From the NCBI RefSeq assembly GCF_041381155.1, contig NC_091137.1:16425765-16489764 (forward strand): 64,000 nt of DNA, given 5' to 3'. Source of the DNA: Argopecten irradians. Its lineage: Eukaryota > Mollusca > Bivalvia > Pectinida > Pectinidae. Each line of letters begins with the position of its first letter. Within the stretch, counting starts at the first letter, position 1. This document shows positions 26,001-35,274 of this stretch, in pieces. The notes under the pieces were generated by a model. It was not told where the DNA came from. It saw only the letters and a program-made list of their open reading frames with translations, and ran no database searches. A program made the position numbers and the translations under genes.

Positions 26001-27423
26001 GGAGAGTCTCTGTAGCCATGAATTGACTTGTAAATTGGCAGCACTATACAGTGTGGGGCCAGAGCAAATAGCTGAACTTTACTGCCAGGGTCCATCCGAG
26101 ATTTACATCCTGGTAACGGACGAGGTAGGTTCTTCTCTATACTCTGTAGTCTGATATGACATTATACCACTGTGAAAACCAGATTGCAACTAGCTTGGCC
26201 TTGCTGTACTTAATGCTACAATAATACTGAAAAACAGATATACAACTCTATCGGTCTTGCTGTTTATACATTTCAATATAAATTTGGCCAATGTGTCATA
26301 GAAATTATAAAATCAGAAACACTAAATCTAGTCTAAGGATATACAGATATTTTGTATTTAAATTCACATACCGTACTCTTATGTATGTGATATTTTGTGC
26401 CTTAAATTAGTATAATGCAACTCTGTTCAAGTTGATATTTATGCCAATTTTGTCCTGTACTATGTTTGATTTATTGTATTTTCAGGTTGTGGGGAATTTG
26501 GTAGATCAGTCAAGATTTTGTGTTGAAGCTATCAAATGTAAGTGTTATACTATGAAACATGGTGTTAGGAGCATTGTTTACTGGAAACACTCGGTTTGTC
26601 TGGTGTCCACTAATCTTGTCTCGACAATTTCTCCTTAACTACTGAATCAATTTAATGAAACTTTACACTTATGTTTGGAGCCATGTGTAGATAATTTTTA
26701 TTCTATAGAAAATTTTTGAAGCCATGTGATGGAAACCAGGTCAGTATACATATATAGGCTTTAGATATGGCCAATGTAACTTGTTAGTCTTTGTTGATTT
26801 TGTTCAAATTGGTAATCACATGGTTTAAACACCAGGTATTTGTTACCATGGAAACAAAACAGAGACTTCTGATTGGTTACGATTTATATATTGTCTGATT
26901 AAACTTAAAATTACTATTATTAGGGATTTTGAAGGATGACAAAAATGTCATTTTGGTTGCCATGGTTACCAGAAAAAATGTCAAAAGTAATACTGTATAA
27001 ATAAAATTTGAGTATTGGTCATTGCCATGGTCTTCATGGAGGATTACCCAGGATTAATATTAGTTAACCATAAGCTTACAGTTCTATTGTTGAAAATAAA
27101 ATTCAGTAATGTAAGGCATTTCTTTATAGAAAAATCATCAAACATGAGTCTGCCAAGCTGCAAGAGATATCTGAACCGTAGTCAAAGATAAGTGTGATCA
27201 GTACTTGTCAAGCATTGTGCTGACCTGCCAGAAATTTGTGCTCTGATTGAGATATATGTATCTACTTTAGAGACCCTTCACAGAATCAGCCTGTGATTGT
27301 AGATATATGTCACATTGGATGTGATAGCTTTTATCTCACTGCCTTTGTTCCTAATTCTTCTCATTCTTCGTTTCAGCCGACACCTCAAACCAATACAAAG
27401 TTTTACTGAAGACAATAATGTGA
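8015..27423 (+). CDS. TFCP2: CP2/LSF-family transcription factor (TFCP2/UBP1 type), 16 coding exons, complete
   Basis: Sequence-specific nuclear transcription factor of the LSF branch of the grainyhead/CP2 family, DNA-binding as an oligomer. Coding exons: 8015-8190, 8545-8595, 8939-9015, 10012-10079, 10413-10518, 16245-16531, 16858-16926, 18652-18693, 18960-19063, 19559-19724, 20129-20225, 20787-20877, 21019-21068, 25982-26124, 26486-26537 and 27377-27423. They total 1626 nt (541 aa plus TGA), with every phase agreeing. Residues 30-75 hold the LSF N-terminal motif ([21 protein letters not shown]). Residues about 76-292 are the CP2 DNA-binding domain ([54 protein letters not shown]). Residues about 390-445 are the SAM-like domain ([20 protein letters not shown]). 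Residues about 447-541 are the ubiquitin-like oligomerisation domain ([19 protein letters not shown]). The ATG at 8015 is the first in its exon; a second in-frame ATG lies at 8081. Invertebrates usually have one LSF-type gene, so the symbol stands for the whole subfamily. Introns 5 and 13 carry large minisatellites. Confidence 0.93.
8753..8837. repeat. Short mariner-type MITE (AGTAAAACCTG ends)
   Basis: In TFCP2 intron 2. Begins AGTAAAACCTGTGTCAGTGACC and ends AAAGGTTTGACTGTA, matching the ends of the longer copy at 40794-40967. This is a widespread animal repeat type. Confidence 0.5.
9196..9345. repeat. Small imperfect foldback in TFCP2 intron 3
   Basis: GACCCTTAAGAG at the left pairs with CTGCTAAGGGTC at the right, and the inner segments around CAGAAATCAGATTT and AGATTTCTGAGAAA are also inverted. 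About 150 bp; MITE remnant by inference. Confidence 0.4.
11967..13643 (+). mobile_element. Tc1/mariner-family DNA transposon, 1677 bp
   Basis: Perfect 26-bp terminal inverted repeats (left end CACTGCCCTCC, right end GGAGGGCAGTG) flanked by the TA target duplication (11965-11966 and 13644-13645). It is inserted in one unit of the 35-bp minisatellite: the flanks join to GAAGACATATTC, a variant unit also seen intact near 11855. It holds one transposase gene on the plus strand. Identical TIRs with a broken transposase suggest a fairly recent insertion, possibly moved in trans; the timing is inference. Confidence 0.97.
12338..13445 (+). pseudogene. Tc1-type transposase, spliced, broken by a stop and a frameshift
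   Basis: Cut-and-paste transposase. Exon 1 (12338-12435) starts [19 protein letters not shown], a homeodomain-like HTH start. A 95-bp GT-AG intron (12436-12530) is required because the frame hits TAA directly after the donor. Exon 2 continues with [18 protein letters not shown], the usual Tc1 linker. The catalytic triad is visible: D in WTDESRF, D in FQNDGAPCH and E in NPIENLW, the last two spaced as DD34E. The copy is broken: an in-frame TGA at 12934-12936 and, about 15 bases on, loss of one base before the segment leading to [11 protein letters not shown]. After this the frame runs to a normal Tc1 C-terminus (RGGYTKY) and TAA. The full reading would be near 340 aa, the usual family size. 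Confidence 0.93.
16553..16670. repeat. Dispersed repeat, copy 1 (TFCP2 intron 6)
   Basis: Shares with 22146-22262 the blocks TTTGCATTTTGTAT and GCTCTGACATTGAATGGGTA in the same order and orientation. No termini recognised; family unknown. Confidence 0.55.
17069..18130 (+). mobile_element. Non-autonomous element with 161-bp tandem units (bivalve pearl/HINE-like)
   Basis: Opens with a hairpin (TATCCCCCG and CGGGGGATA) and closes with GCGGGGGAT near 18098. In between, GTTATGGCCCTTT recurs near 17251, 17412, 17573, 17734 and 17834, i.e. at 161-bp steps with one short unit. Each unit also has GCAATAACTGTAAC, TTTTCTTCAAACT and AAATGCCTTAAG. A core of about 160-bp tandem units is known from oyster pearl elements, which are non-autonomous Helentron relatives; placing this copy there is inference. 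It lies in TFCP2 intron 7. Confidence 0.6.
21465..22032. mobile_element. TTAA-flanked MITE, 568 bp
   Basis: Bounded by TTAA at both ends, with inverted termini TTAAAGGGACAATTCAGT and ACTGAATTGTCCCTTTAA. No coding capacity. The TTAA target is typical of piggyBac-type elements, but the termini lack a clear CCC start, so the superfamily is uncertain. It lies in TFCP2 intron 13. Confidence 0.75.
22146..22262. repeat. Dispersed repeat, copy 2 (TFCP2 intron 13)
   Basis: Matches 16553-16670 (shared GCTCTGACATTGAATGGGTA). Lies just beyond the TTAA MITE. Confidence 0.55.
22444..23474. mobile_element. Unclassified element with internal inverted repeat and a 70-bp-spaced motif
   Basis: Near-identical direct repeats of about 24 bp (ATTTTATATACAAC, then AAAACGCAA) lie at 22444 and 23450. 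Inside, GGGGCTACTCACTC (22518-22531) is inverted at 22991-23003. Between those are four copies of an AGAAGCTTGACYCTG motif, each followed by GAAGCAACTTGACT, spaced roughly 70 bp (near 22584, 22651, 22724, 22795). No open frame of note. It abuts the 39-bp array. Confidence 0.4.
23526..25981 (+). repeat. 39-bp minisatellite made from the exon-14 splice acceptor of TFCP2
   Basis: About 63 units ending directly at the first base of TFCP2 exon 14. The unit is TGTACCATGAAGTAGTGA, then TAATCTTA, then TTTTCTTGTTCAG. The last part is the polypyrimidine tract and AG used by exon 14 itself (real junction ttgttcag|TGTACCACG at 25981/25982), and the first 7 bases equal the start of exon 14. Unit variants end TTCAG, TTTAG, TTAAG, TTCAC or TTATT. 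Because 39 is a multiple of 3, most of the array is open in the exon-14 phase ([13 protein letters not shown] repeated) and also on the opposite strand. A block around 24378 recurs at 24690, a copy step of 8 units. Confidence 0.95.
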
Positions 27424-28288
27424 CGCTGAGGATTACTAAAGACCATTGCTGGCTTAAACAAATGTTGATTTTATTGAATTCATGATCTAATGGAATTTAC
27501 AAGACAATTTTCTGTTATGGAATGTCCTAGTTGAACATTCTCCAGTGGTGTTAGTGGTATTATGGACAATGGTGTTTGTAGAGGGTCCTAGTTGTGCTAG
27601 GACGTCGGTTGGTGTTAAATGGAGATGAATCCTGTCATTGAATGTCCCATATATAAAGACATTCTCTGATGGCGTTCATGATGTTATTGTACAGTGATAC
27701 TGTACTGGGCTGACAGTTGTTAAGTGTTGTGTGACAGAGATGTGAGTGGTGTGATTTATTATGTATATACTGACTTGTTTTAAGTGCGAGAGTAGTGGCA
27801 GCTACTTTGCGGAGTTTATCATCATTAAGTTTCCCGAACGTATCACTTGGCTTCTCAATCCTGCGATTGTGTTACCTGGACCTATTGTTATGTTACCTTG
27901 ACCTATCGTTAGGTTTCCATGTCATTATGTAAATCATTGTGGACCTTCTAGTTACCTTGGAATCCTGTGCCACCAAGCTGTTGTCCTTTTATACCCGGGG
28001 TTGGTATTAATTGTCCTGGAATCATGTTGTACCAGTCGTTTTATTGTTTGTTTACCATGGTATTTTATGTTTATAAGAACTAGTGATAACTTCTTTACTA
28101 TGTACAAAATTATCATAACAGCGTTATATTTTCTGAACATAACTTCTATAGTTCTCTCAAATTTCAGCTTTAGTTCTATCAAATTTCCGCACATATATGA
28201 AATCTTAATACTAGATATAAAAATGCAATTTTCAAGTGAAAATCTTTGAGAAGAAAACGACTGAACTGCTTTACAACTTAATATTTAT
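27424..28288 (+). other. Probable TFCP2 3' UTR and downstream flank
   Basis: Follows the TGA at 27421-27423. No AATAAA or ATTAAA is seen before the 50-bp array; only TATAAA variants near 27652 and 28214. The first canonical AATAAA (33426-33431) is beyond the array, so the true mRNA end is unclear. Confidence 0.4.
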
Positions 28289-31200
28289 GTTAACAGTATG
28301 GTACCTATATGGTAACATTGTCAGGGTTACCACTATATGTTTACAGTATGGTACCTTTATAGAAACATTGTCAGGGTTACTTCTATGTGTTAACAGTATG
28401 GTACCTTTATAGTAACATTGTCAGGGTTACCACTATATGTTAACAGTATGGTACCTTTATAGTAACATTGTCAGGGCTACCACTATATGTTAACAGTACG
28501 GTATCTTTATAGTAACATTGTCAGGGTATAGTAGAATTGTCAGGGTTACCACTATATGTTAACAGTACGGTACCTTTATAGTAACATTGTCAGGGTTACC
28601 AATATGTGTTAACAGTATGGTACCTTTATAGTAGCATTGTCAGGGTTACCACTATATGTTAACAGTATGGTACCTTTATAGTAACATTGTCAGGGTTACC
28701 ACTATGTGTTGACAGTACAGTACCTTTATAGTAACATTGTCAGGGTTACCACTATGTGTTAACAGTCAGGGTTACCACTATATGTTTACAGTATGGTACC
28801 TTTATAGAAACATTGTCAGGGTTACTTCTATGTGTTAACAGTATGGTACCTTTATAGTAACATTGTCAGGGTTACCACTATATGTTAACAGTACGGTACC
28901 TTTATAGTAACATTGTCAGGGTTACCACTATATGTTAACAGTACGGTACCTTTATAGTAACATTGTCAGGGTTACCACTATATGTTAACAGTATGGTACC
29001 TTTATAGTAACATTGTCAGGGCTACCACTATATGTTAACAGTACGGTATCTTTATAGTAACATTGTCAGGGTATAGTAGAATTGTCAGGGTTACCACTAT
29101 ATGTTAACAGTACGGTACCTTTATAGTAACATTGTCAGGGTTACCAATATGTGTTAACAGTATGGTACCTTTATAGTAGCATTGTCAGGGTTACCACTAT
29201 ATGTTAACAGTATGGTACCTTTATAGTAACATTGTCAGGGTTACCACTATGTGTTGACAGTACAGTACCTTTATAGTAACATTGTCAGGGTTACCACTAT
29301 GTGTTAACAGTACAGTACCTTTATAGTAACATTGTCAGGGTTACCACTATATGTTAACAGTACAGTACCTTTATAGTAACATTGTCAGGGTTACTTCTAT
29401 GTGTTAACAGTATGGTACCTTTATAGTAACATTGTCAGGGCTACCACTATATGTTAACAGTATGGTACCTTTATAGTAACATTGTCAGGGTTACCACTAT
29501 GTGTTAACAGTATGGTACCTTTATAGTAACATTGTCAGGGTTACTTCTATGTGTTAACAGTATGGTACCTTTATAGTAACATTGTCAGGGTTACCACTAT
29601 ATGTTAACAGTATGGTACCTCTATAGTAACATTGACAGGGTTACCACTATATGTTAACAGTACAGTACCTTTATAGTAACATTGTCAGGGTTACCACTAT
29701 ATGTTAACAGTATGGTACCTTTATAGTAACATTGTCAGGGTTACCGATATGTGTTAACATTATGGTACCTTTATAGTAACATTGTCAGGGTTACCACTAT
29801 ATGTTAAGAGTATGGTACCTTTATAGTAACATTGTCAGGGTTACTTCTATGTGTTAACAGTATGGTACCTTTATAGTAACATTGTCAGGGTTACCACTAT
29901 ATGTTAACAGTATGGTACCTCTATAGTAACATTGTCAGGGTTACCACTATGTGTTAACAGTAGGTACCTTTATAGTAACATTGTCAGGGTACCACTATAT
30001 GTTAACAGTAGGTACCTTTATAGTAACATTGTCAGGGATTATCAGGGTTCCTATATGTTAACAGTACGGTACCTTTATAGTAACATTGTCAGGGTTACCA
30101 CTATATGTTAACATATGGTACCTTTATAGTAACATTGTCAGGGTTACCAATATGTGTTAACATATGGTACCTTTATAGTAACATTGTCAGGGTTACCATA
30201 TGTGTTAACAGTATGGTACCTTTATAGTAACATTGTCAGGGTTACCAATATGTGTTAACAGTACGGTACCTTTATAGTAACATTGTCAGGGTTACCACTA
30301 TATGTTAAGAGTACGGTACCTTTATAGTAACATTGTCAGGGTTACCACTATATGTTAACAGTATGGTACCTTTATAGTAACATTGTCAGGGTTACCACTA
30401 TATGTTAACAGTATGGTACCTTTATAGTAACATTGTCAGGGTTACCACTATGTGTTAACAGTATGGTACCTTTATAGTAACATTGTCAGGGTTACCACTA
30501 TGTGTTAACAGTATGGTACCTTTATAGTAACATTGTCAGGGTTACCAATATGTGTTAACAGTACGGTACCTTTATAGTAACATTGTCAGGGTTACCACTA
30601 TATGTTAAGAGTACGGTACCTTTATAGTAACATTGTCAGGGTTACTTCTATATGTTAACAGTATGGTACCTTTATAGTAACATTGTCAGGGTTACCACTA
30701 TATGTTAACAGTATGGTACCTTTATAGTAACATTGTCAGGGCTACCACTATATGTTAAGAGTACGGTACCTTTATAGTAACATTGTCAGGGTTACTTCTA
30801 TGTGTTAACAGTATGGTACCTTTATAGTAACATTGTCAGGGTTACCACTATGTGTTAACATTATGGTACCTTTATAGTAACATTGTCAGGGTTACCACTA
30901 TATGTTAAGAGTACGGTACCTTTATAGTAACATTGTCAGGGTTACCACTATATGTTAACAGTATGGTACCTTTATAGTAACATTGTCAGGGTTACCACTA
31001 TATGTTAAGAGTATGGTACCTTTATAGTAACATTGTCAGGGCTACCACTATATGTTAAGAGTATGGTACCTTTATAGTAACATTGTCAGGGTTACCACTA
31101 TGTGTTAACAGTATGGTACCTTTATAGTAACATTGTCAGGGTTACCACTATGTGTTAACAGTATGGTACCTTTATAGTAACATTGTCAGGGTTACCACTA

Positions 31201-33255
31201 TATGTTAAGAGTACGGTACCTTTATAGTAACATTGTCAGGGTTACCACTATATGTTAACAGTATGGTACCTTTATAGTAACATTGTCAGGGTTACCACTA
31301 TGTGTTAACAGTATGGTACCTTTATAGTAACATTGTCAGGGTTACCACTATGTGTTAACAGTATGGTACCTTTATAGTAACATTGTCAGGGTTACTTCTA
31401 TGTGTTAACAGTATGGTACCTTTATAGTAACATTGTCAGGGTTACCACTATTGTTAACAGTATGGTACCTCTATAGTAACATTGTCAGGGTTACCACTAT
31501 ATGTTAACAGTATGGTACCTTTATAGTAACATTGTCAGGGTTACCACTATATGTTAACAGTATGGTACCTTTATAGTAACATTGTCAGGGTTACCACTAT
31601 ATGTTAACAGTATGGTACCTTTATAGTAACATTGTCAGGGTTACCACTATATGTTAACAATATGGTACCTTTATAGTAACATTGTCAGGGTTACCAATAT
31701 GTGTTAACATTATGGTACCTTTATAGTAACATTGTCAGGGTTACCAATATGTGTTAACATTATGGTACCTTTATAGTAACATTGTCAGGGTTACCAATAT
31801 GTGTTAACAGTATGGTACCTTTATAGTAACATTGTCAGGGTTACCATATATGTTAACAGTAGGTACCTTTATAGTAACATTGTCAGGGTTACCACTATGT
31901 GTTAACAGTACGGTACCTTTATAGTAACATTGTCAGGGTTACCACTATATGTTAACAGTACGGTACCTTTATAGTAACATTGTCAGGGTTACCACTATAT
32001 GTTAACATTATGGTACCTTTATAGTAACATTGTCAGGGTTACCAATATGTGTTAACATTATGGTACCTTTATAGTAACATTGTCAGGGTTACCAATATGT
32101 GTTAACAGTATGGTACCTTTATAGTAACATTGTCAGGGTTACCAATATGTGTTAACAGTAGGTACCTTTAGTAACATTGTCAGGGTACCTATTGTACAGT
32201 ATGGTACCTTTATAGTAACATTGTCAGGGTTACCACTATGTGTTAACATTATGGTACCTTTATAGTAACATTGTCAGGGTTACCACTATATGTTAACATT
32301 ATGGTACCTTTATAGTAACATTGTCAGGGTTACCAATATGTGTTAACATTATGGTACCTTTATAGTAACATTGTCAGGGTTACCAATATGTGTTAACAGT
32401 ATGGTACCTTTATAGTAACATTGTCAGGGTTACCAATATGTGTTAACAGTACGGTACCTTTATAGTAACATTGTCAGGGTTACCACTATATGTTAAGAGT
32501 ACGGTACCTTTATAGTAACATTGTCAGGGTTACTTCTATATGTTAACAGTATGGTACCTTTATAGTAACATTGTCAGGGTTACCACTATATGTTAACAGT
32601 ATGGTACCTTTATAGTAACATTGTCAGGGTTACCACTATATGTTAACAGTATGGTACCTTTATAGTAACATTGTCAGGGTTACCACTATATGTTAACAGT
32701 ATGGTACCTTTATAGTAACATTGTCAGGGTTACCACTATATGTTAAGAGTACGGTACCTTTATAGTAACATTGTCAGGGTTACTTCTATGTGTTAACAGT
32801 ATGGTACCTTTATAGTAACATTGTCAGGGTTACTTCTATGTGTTAACAGTATGGTACCTTTATAGTAACATTGTCAGGGTTACCACTATGTGTTAACATT
32901 ATGGTACCTTTATAGTAACATTGTCAGGGTTACCACTATATGTTAAGAGTACGGTACCTTTATAGTAACATTGTCAGGGTTACCACTATATGTTAACAGT
33001 ATGGTACCTTTATAGTAACATTGTGAGGGTTACCACTATATGTTAAGAGTACGGTACCTTTATAGTAACATTGTCAGGGCTACCACTATATGTTAAGAGT
33101 ATGGTACCTTTATAGTAACATTGTCAGGGCTACCACTATGTGTTAACAGTATGGTACCTTTATAGTAACATTGTCAGGGCTACCACTATGTGTTAATAGA
33201 ATGGTACCTTTATAGTAACATTGTCAGGGTTACCACTATGTGTTATGTTAACACT
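28289..33255. repeat. 50-bp minisatellite downstream of TFCP2
   Basis: About 99 copies of a 50-bp unit consisting of GTTAACAGTATGGTACC, then TTTATAGTAACATTGTC, then AGGGTTACCACTATAT. Common variants are ACTTCTATGTG, CCAATATGTG, AAGAGTACGG and ACATTATGG. GTAAC and GTTAC can pair in each unit. Long blocks recur with unit-number differences, showing higher-order duplication. Fifty is not a multiple of 3, so no long frames survive. Confidence 0.95.
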
Positions 33256-33590
33256 ACAGTAACTTAATAGTTTCAGGGTGGACAGTTATTTTCGCCCCTC
33301 AGGTCCAGATATCTGTCTTGATGTTTGTAAATTCTATGTTTCATCCATTGGTTAACTGTTATAATTGGTATAAAGGCACCCTTCATTGTACCAAGGCAAG
33401 CAAATGTAGATTGGAGAATGATGACAATAAAATGTCAAGATATAAATCAAATCTATCTGTTTTAATTTACAGCTGAGATATGTGATGCCAGTCTAAATGG
33501 AGAAGTACTTTTAAGGTTTAAGTCCCAGTTTAAACTAGTAATTTATGTATGCCTATATATCACATTTTAGGTGTACTTGAACATAACTTA

Positions 33591-34161
33591 AAAAAAAATC
33601 CTCTTATTATATGAATCTTTTTTGTTAAATCACGATCATGATGATACTAAGGCAAGCTTTACTCTCTTTTTCCAGTTTTATTGGGTGCGAATCTAGGATT
33701 CGCCTGTGTTAGGGGCTTTTGCCCATAATTGGCTATGGACTTTTGTAGTCCCAGACACAGGCAGAATCACTGGATTATGTACCCATTAAAACTGAGAAAA
33801 CTTCAAAAAAGTTTTAGTGGCTTACTAGTCTGTTATATTGCATAACTAATTACTATCTTACTACCATAATGTTATTCAGTCTATTAATGAATTATCTCCC
33901 TTGTGCAATTATATTTTATATAAAAATACCAATATAAAATTTATTCCAAAACTTATATATCCATAAGAGTATAATACTTGGCATATTAATAGTAATAATA
34001 TTCTTTTGTTACATACCAAATTTGTTTAATTTAGATGTTGTTTAATCAACTTAATACATGTATATACTTTAATTTAATTATAGTTTCTGGCTAGGAGAGG
34101 GCTTATATAGGCATAGCCTGTTGCCCAATCCTTTTGATTTATTCAATAAAATTGGTTGAAA
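33591..34161 (+). mobile_element. 571-bp insertion with a 13-bp target duplication, likely a 5'-truncated LINE or SINE tail
   Basis: Flanked by TGAACATAACTTA (33578-33590) and TGAACGTAACTTA (34162-34174), a 13-bp duplication with one difference, inside the foldback's left arm. The right end is TTTATTCAATAAAATTGGTTGAAA-like, resembling 3' tails of CR1/L2-type retroposons. It contains a 122-bp hairpin at 33673-33794. No reverse transcriptase frame is present. Confidence 0.5.
33673..33794. repeat. 122-bp hairpin inside the insertion
   Basis: CAGTTTTATTGGGTGCGAAT and GATTCGCCTGTGT at the left pair with ACACAGGCAGAATC and ACCCATTAAAACTG at the right. Confidence 0.7.
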
Positions 34162-34620
34162 TGAACGTAACTTAGTTGATATAGAGTGTCTCTGCATCGG
34201 TTCTAACCTTGGAGATTACTGTTGACTCGCCATTTTCCTGACAAGGTCAAAAAGGACTTGATGACCATGCTTTTGTGAAGAAAATTCTGGTCAAACATAA
34301 ACACTAGTAGACACAATGGTATAGTTATTTGGTGACAAAATTATATCACTTGCACTTGCAGAACTGAAATGTACATTTTTTAGCACATTTTGCCAAAATG
34401 TACAAACAACACAAAAATCTACGAGTCAACAGTAATATCTAAGGTTTGAATTGATGCATAGACACTTTATATTAACTAAGTTATATTCAAGTACATTTAA
34501 GAAGTAGGCATACAAAAAATCACTAGCTTAAACTAGGTCTTAAACCTTAATAGTTCATCCAGCAGTCATTTGATACTGATGTATCTAAAATAAGGACTTA
34601 TCTAATGACCAGCTGCTACA

Positions 34621-34987
34621 TTAAAGATGCTCCACCGCCGACATAGCATAAATGATATTCATCATTTGAACAATAATTAGTGTTTAATCGTGTATACATA
34701 AGTCTAATTAACACAAAAAATAATGTAAAATAATTCATTTTGCCTTTGGGTCATGAGCAATCAGTCCTTCATTCAATATAGGATATAGTGCGACAGAATT
34801 TTTTTTTCGGGATGCAATTAATTATTTTTTATATTTTTAACTTGAAATAAAATTAGAAACTCAAACTTTTCAATGGCGGTAATGGTGTAAAGTAAGTTAC
34901 TTTTGTGACTGAATAAAAATACTAAATCGTCTGCTGCAGTTTTTGATAATGAAAAAATACCATTTGTCAGTGGTGGAGCATCTTTAA
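34621..34987. mobile_element. TTAA-flanked MITE, 367 bp (AGATGCTCCACC ends)
   Basis: Inverted ends TTAAAGATGCTCCACC and GGTGGAGCATCTTTAA. A degenerate relative lies at 55810-56100, sharing CATCATTTGAACAAT and GTCTAATTAACACAAAAAAT. I recognise these ends as common in bivalve genomes. No coding capacity. Confidence 0.75.
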
Positions 34988-35061
34988 AAGAAGCTTATAA
35001 ATGATATTAATCATATTACGAAATGAAGGTCTATCCCTTTGAAATGGATTTTCCTTGTTAG

Positions 35062-35274
35062 GATCGTTTTCGTATATTGTATGGCTGGTTGGACCTAGTT
35101 GTTTATTTTATAGTTAATGAAAGTCCTTGTGATTTCATATTGTTTTCAGAATCTGATGAGCCTTGATAAAAACCTCATCAGTCTGTATCAATATCAACAG
35201 GACTATCAGGATTTATACTTCAAATTACTACTTTTACAAATGGTCCAACCAGTCCAACCGTATAAACGATAACA
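35062..35274. repeat. 213-bp element with about 34-bp inverted ends
   Basis: GATCGTTTTCGTATA and GGCTGGTTGGACC at the left are inverted at the right as GGTCCAACCAGTCC and AACCGTATAAACGAT. Probable MITE. Confidence 0.6.

Larger units (their letters stand above)
33511..34550. mobile_element. Long-TIR foldback element, split by a later insertion
   Basis: The left arm TTAAGGTTTAAGTCCCAGTT continues through ATGTATGCCTA and TGTACTTGAACATAACTTA to 33590. It then resumes at 34162 through AACTTAGTTGATATA, GAGTGTCT and TTACTGTTGACTC. The right arm (34432-34550) carries the exact inverse order (GAGTCAACAGTAA ... TAAACTAGGTCTTAAACCTTAA). Removing 33591-34161 restores one continuous foldback of about 470 bp. 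Confidence 0.75.

Noticed and set aside
23494-26095. Long minus-strand frames with [13 protein letters not shown] repeats, up to 471 codons
   Set aside because: Antisense reading of the 39-bp array, open only because the period is a multiple of 3. It runs opposite to TFCP2 and into the antisense of exon 14.
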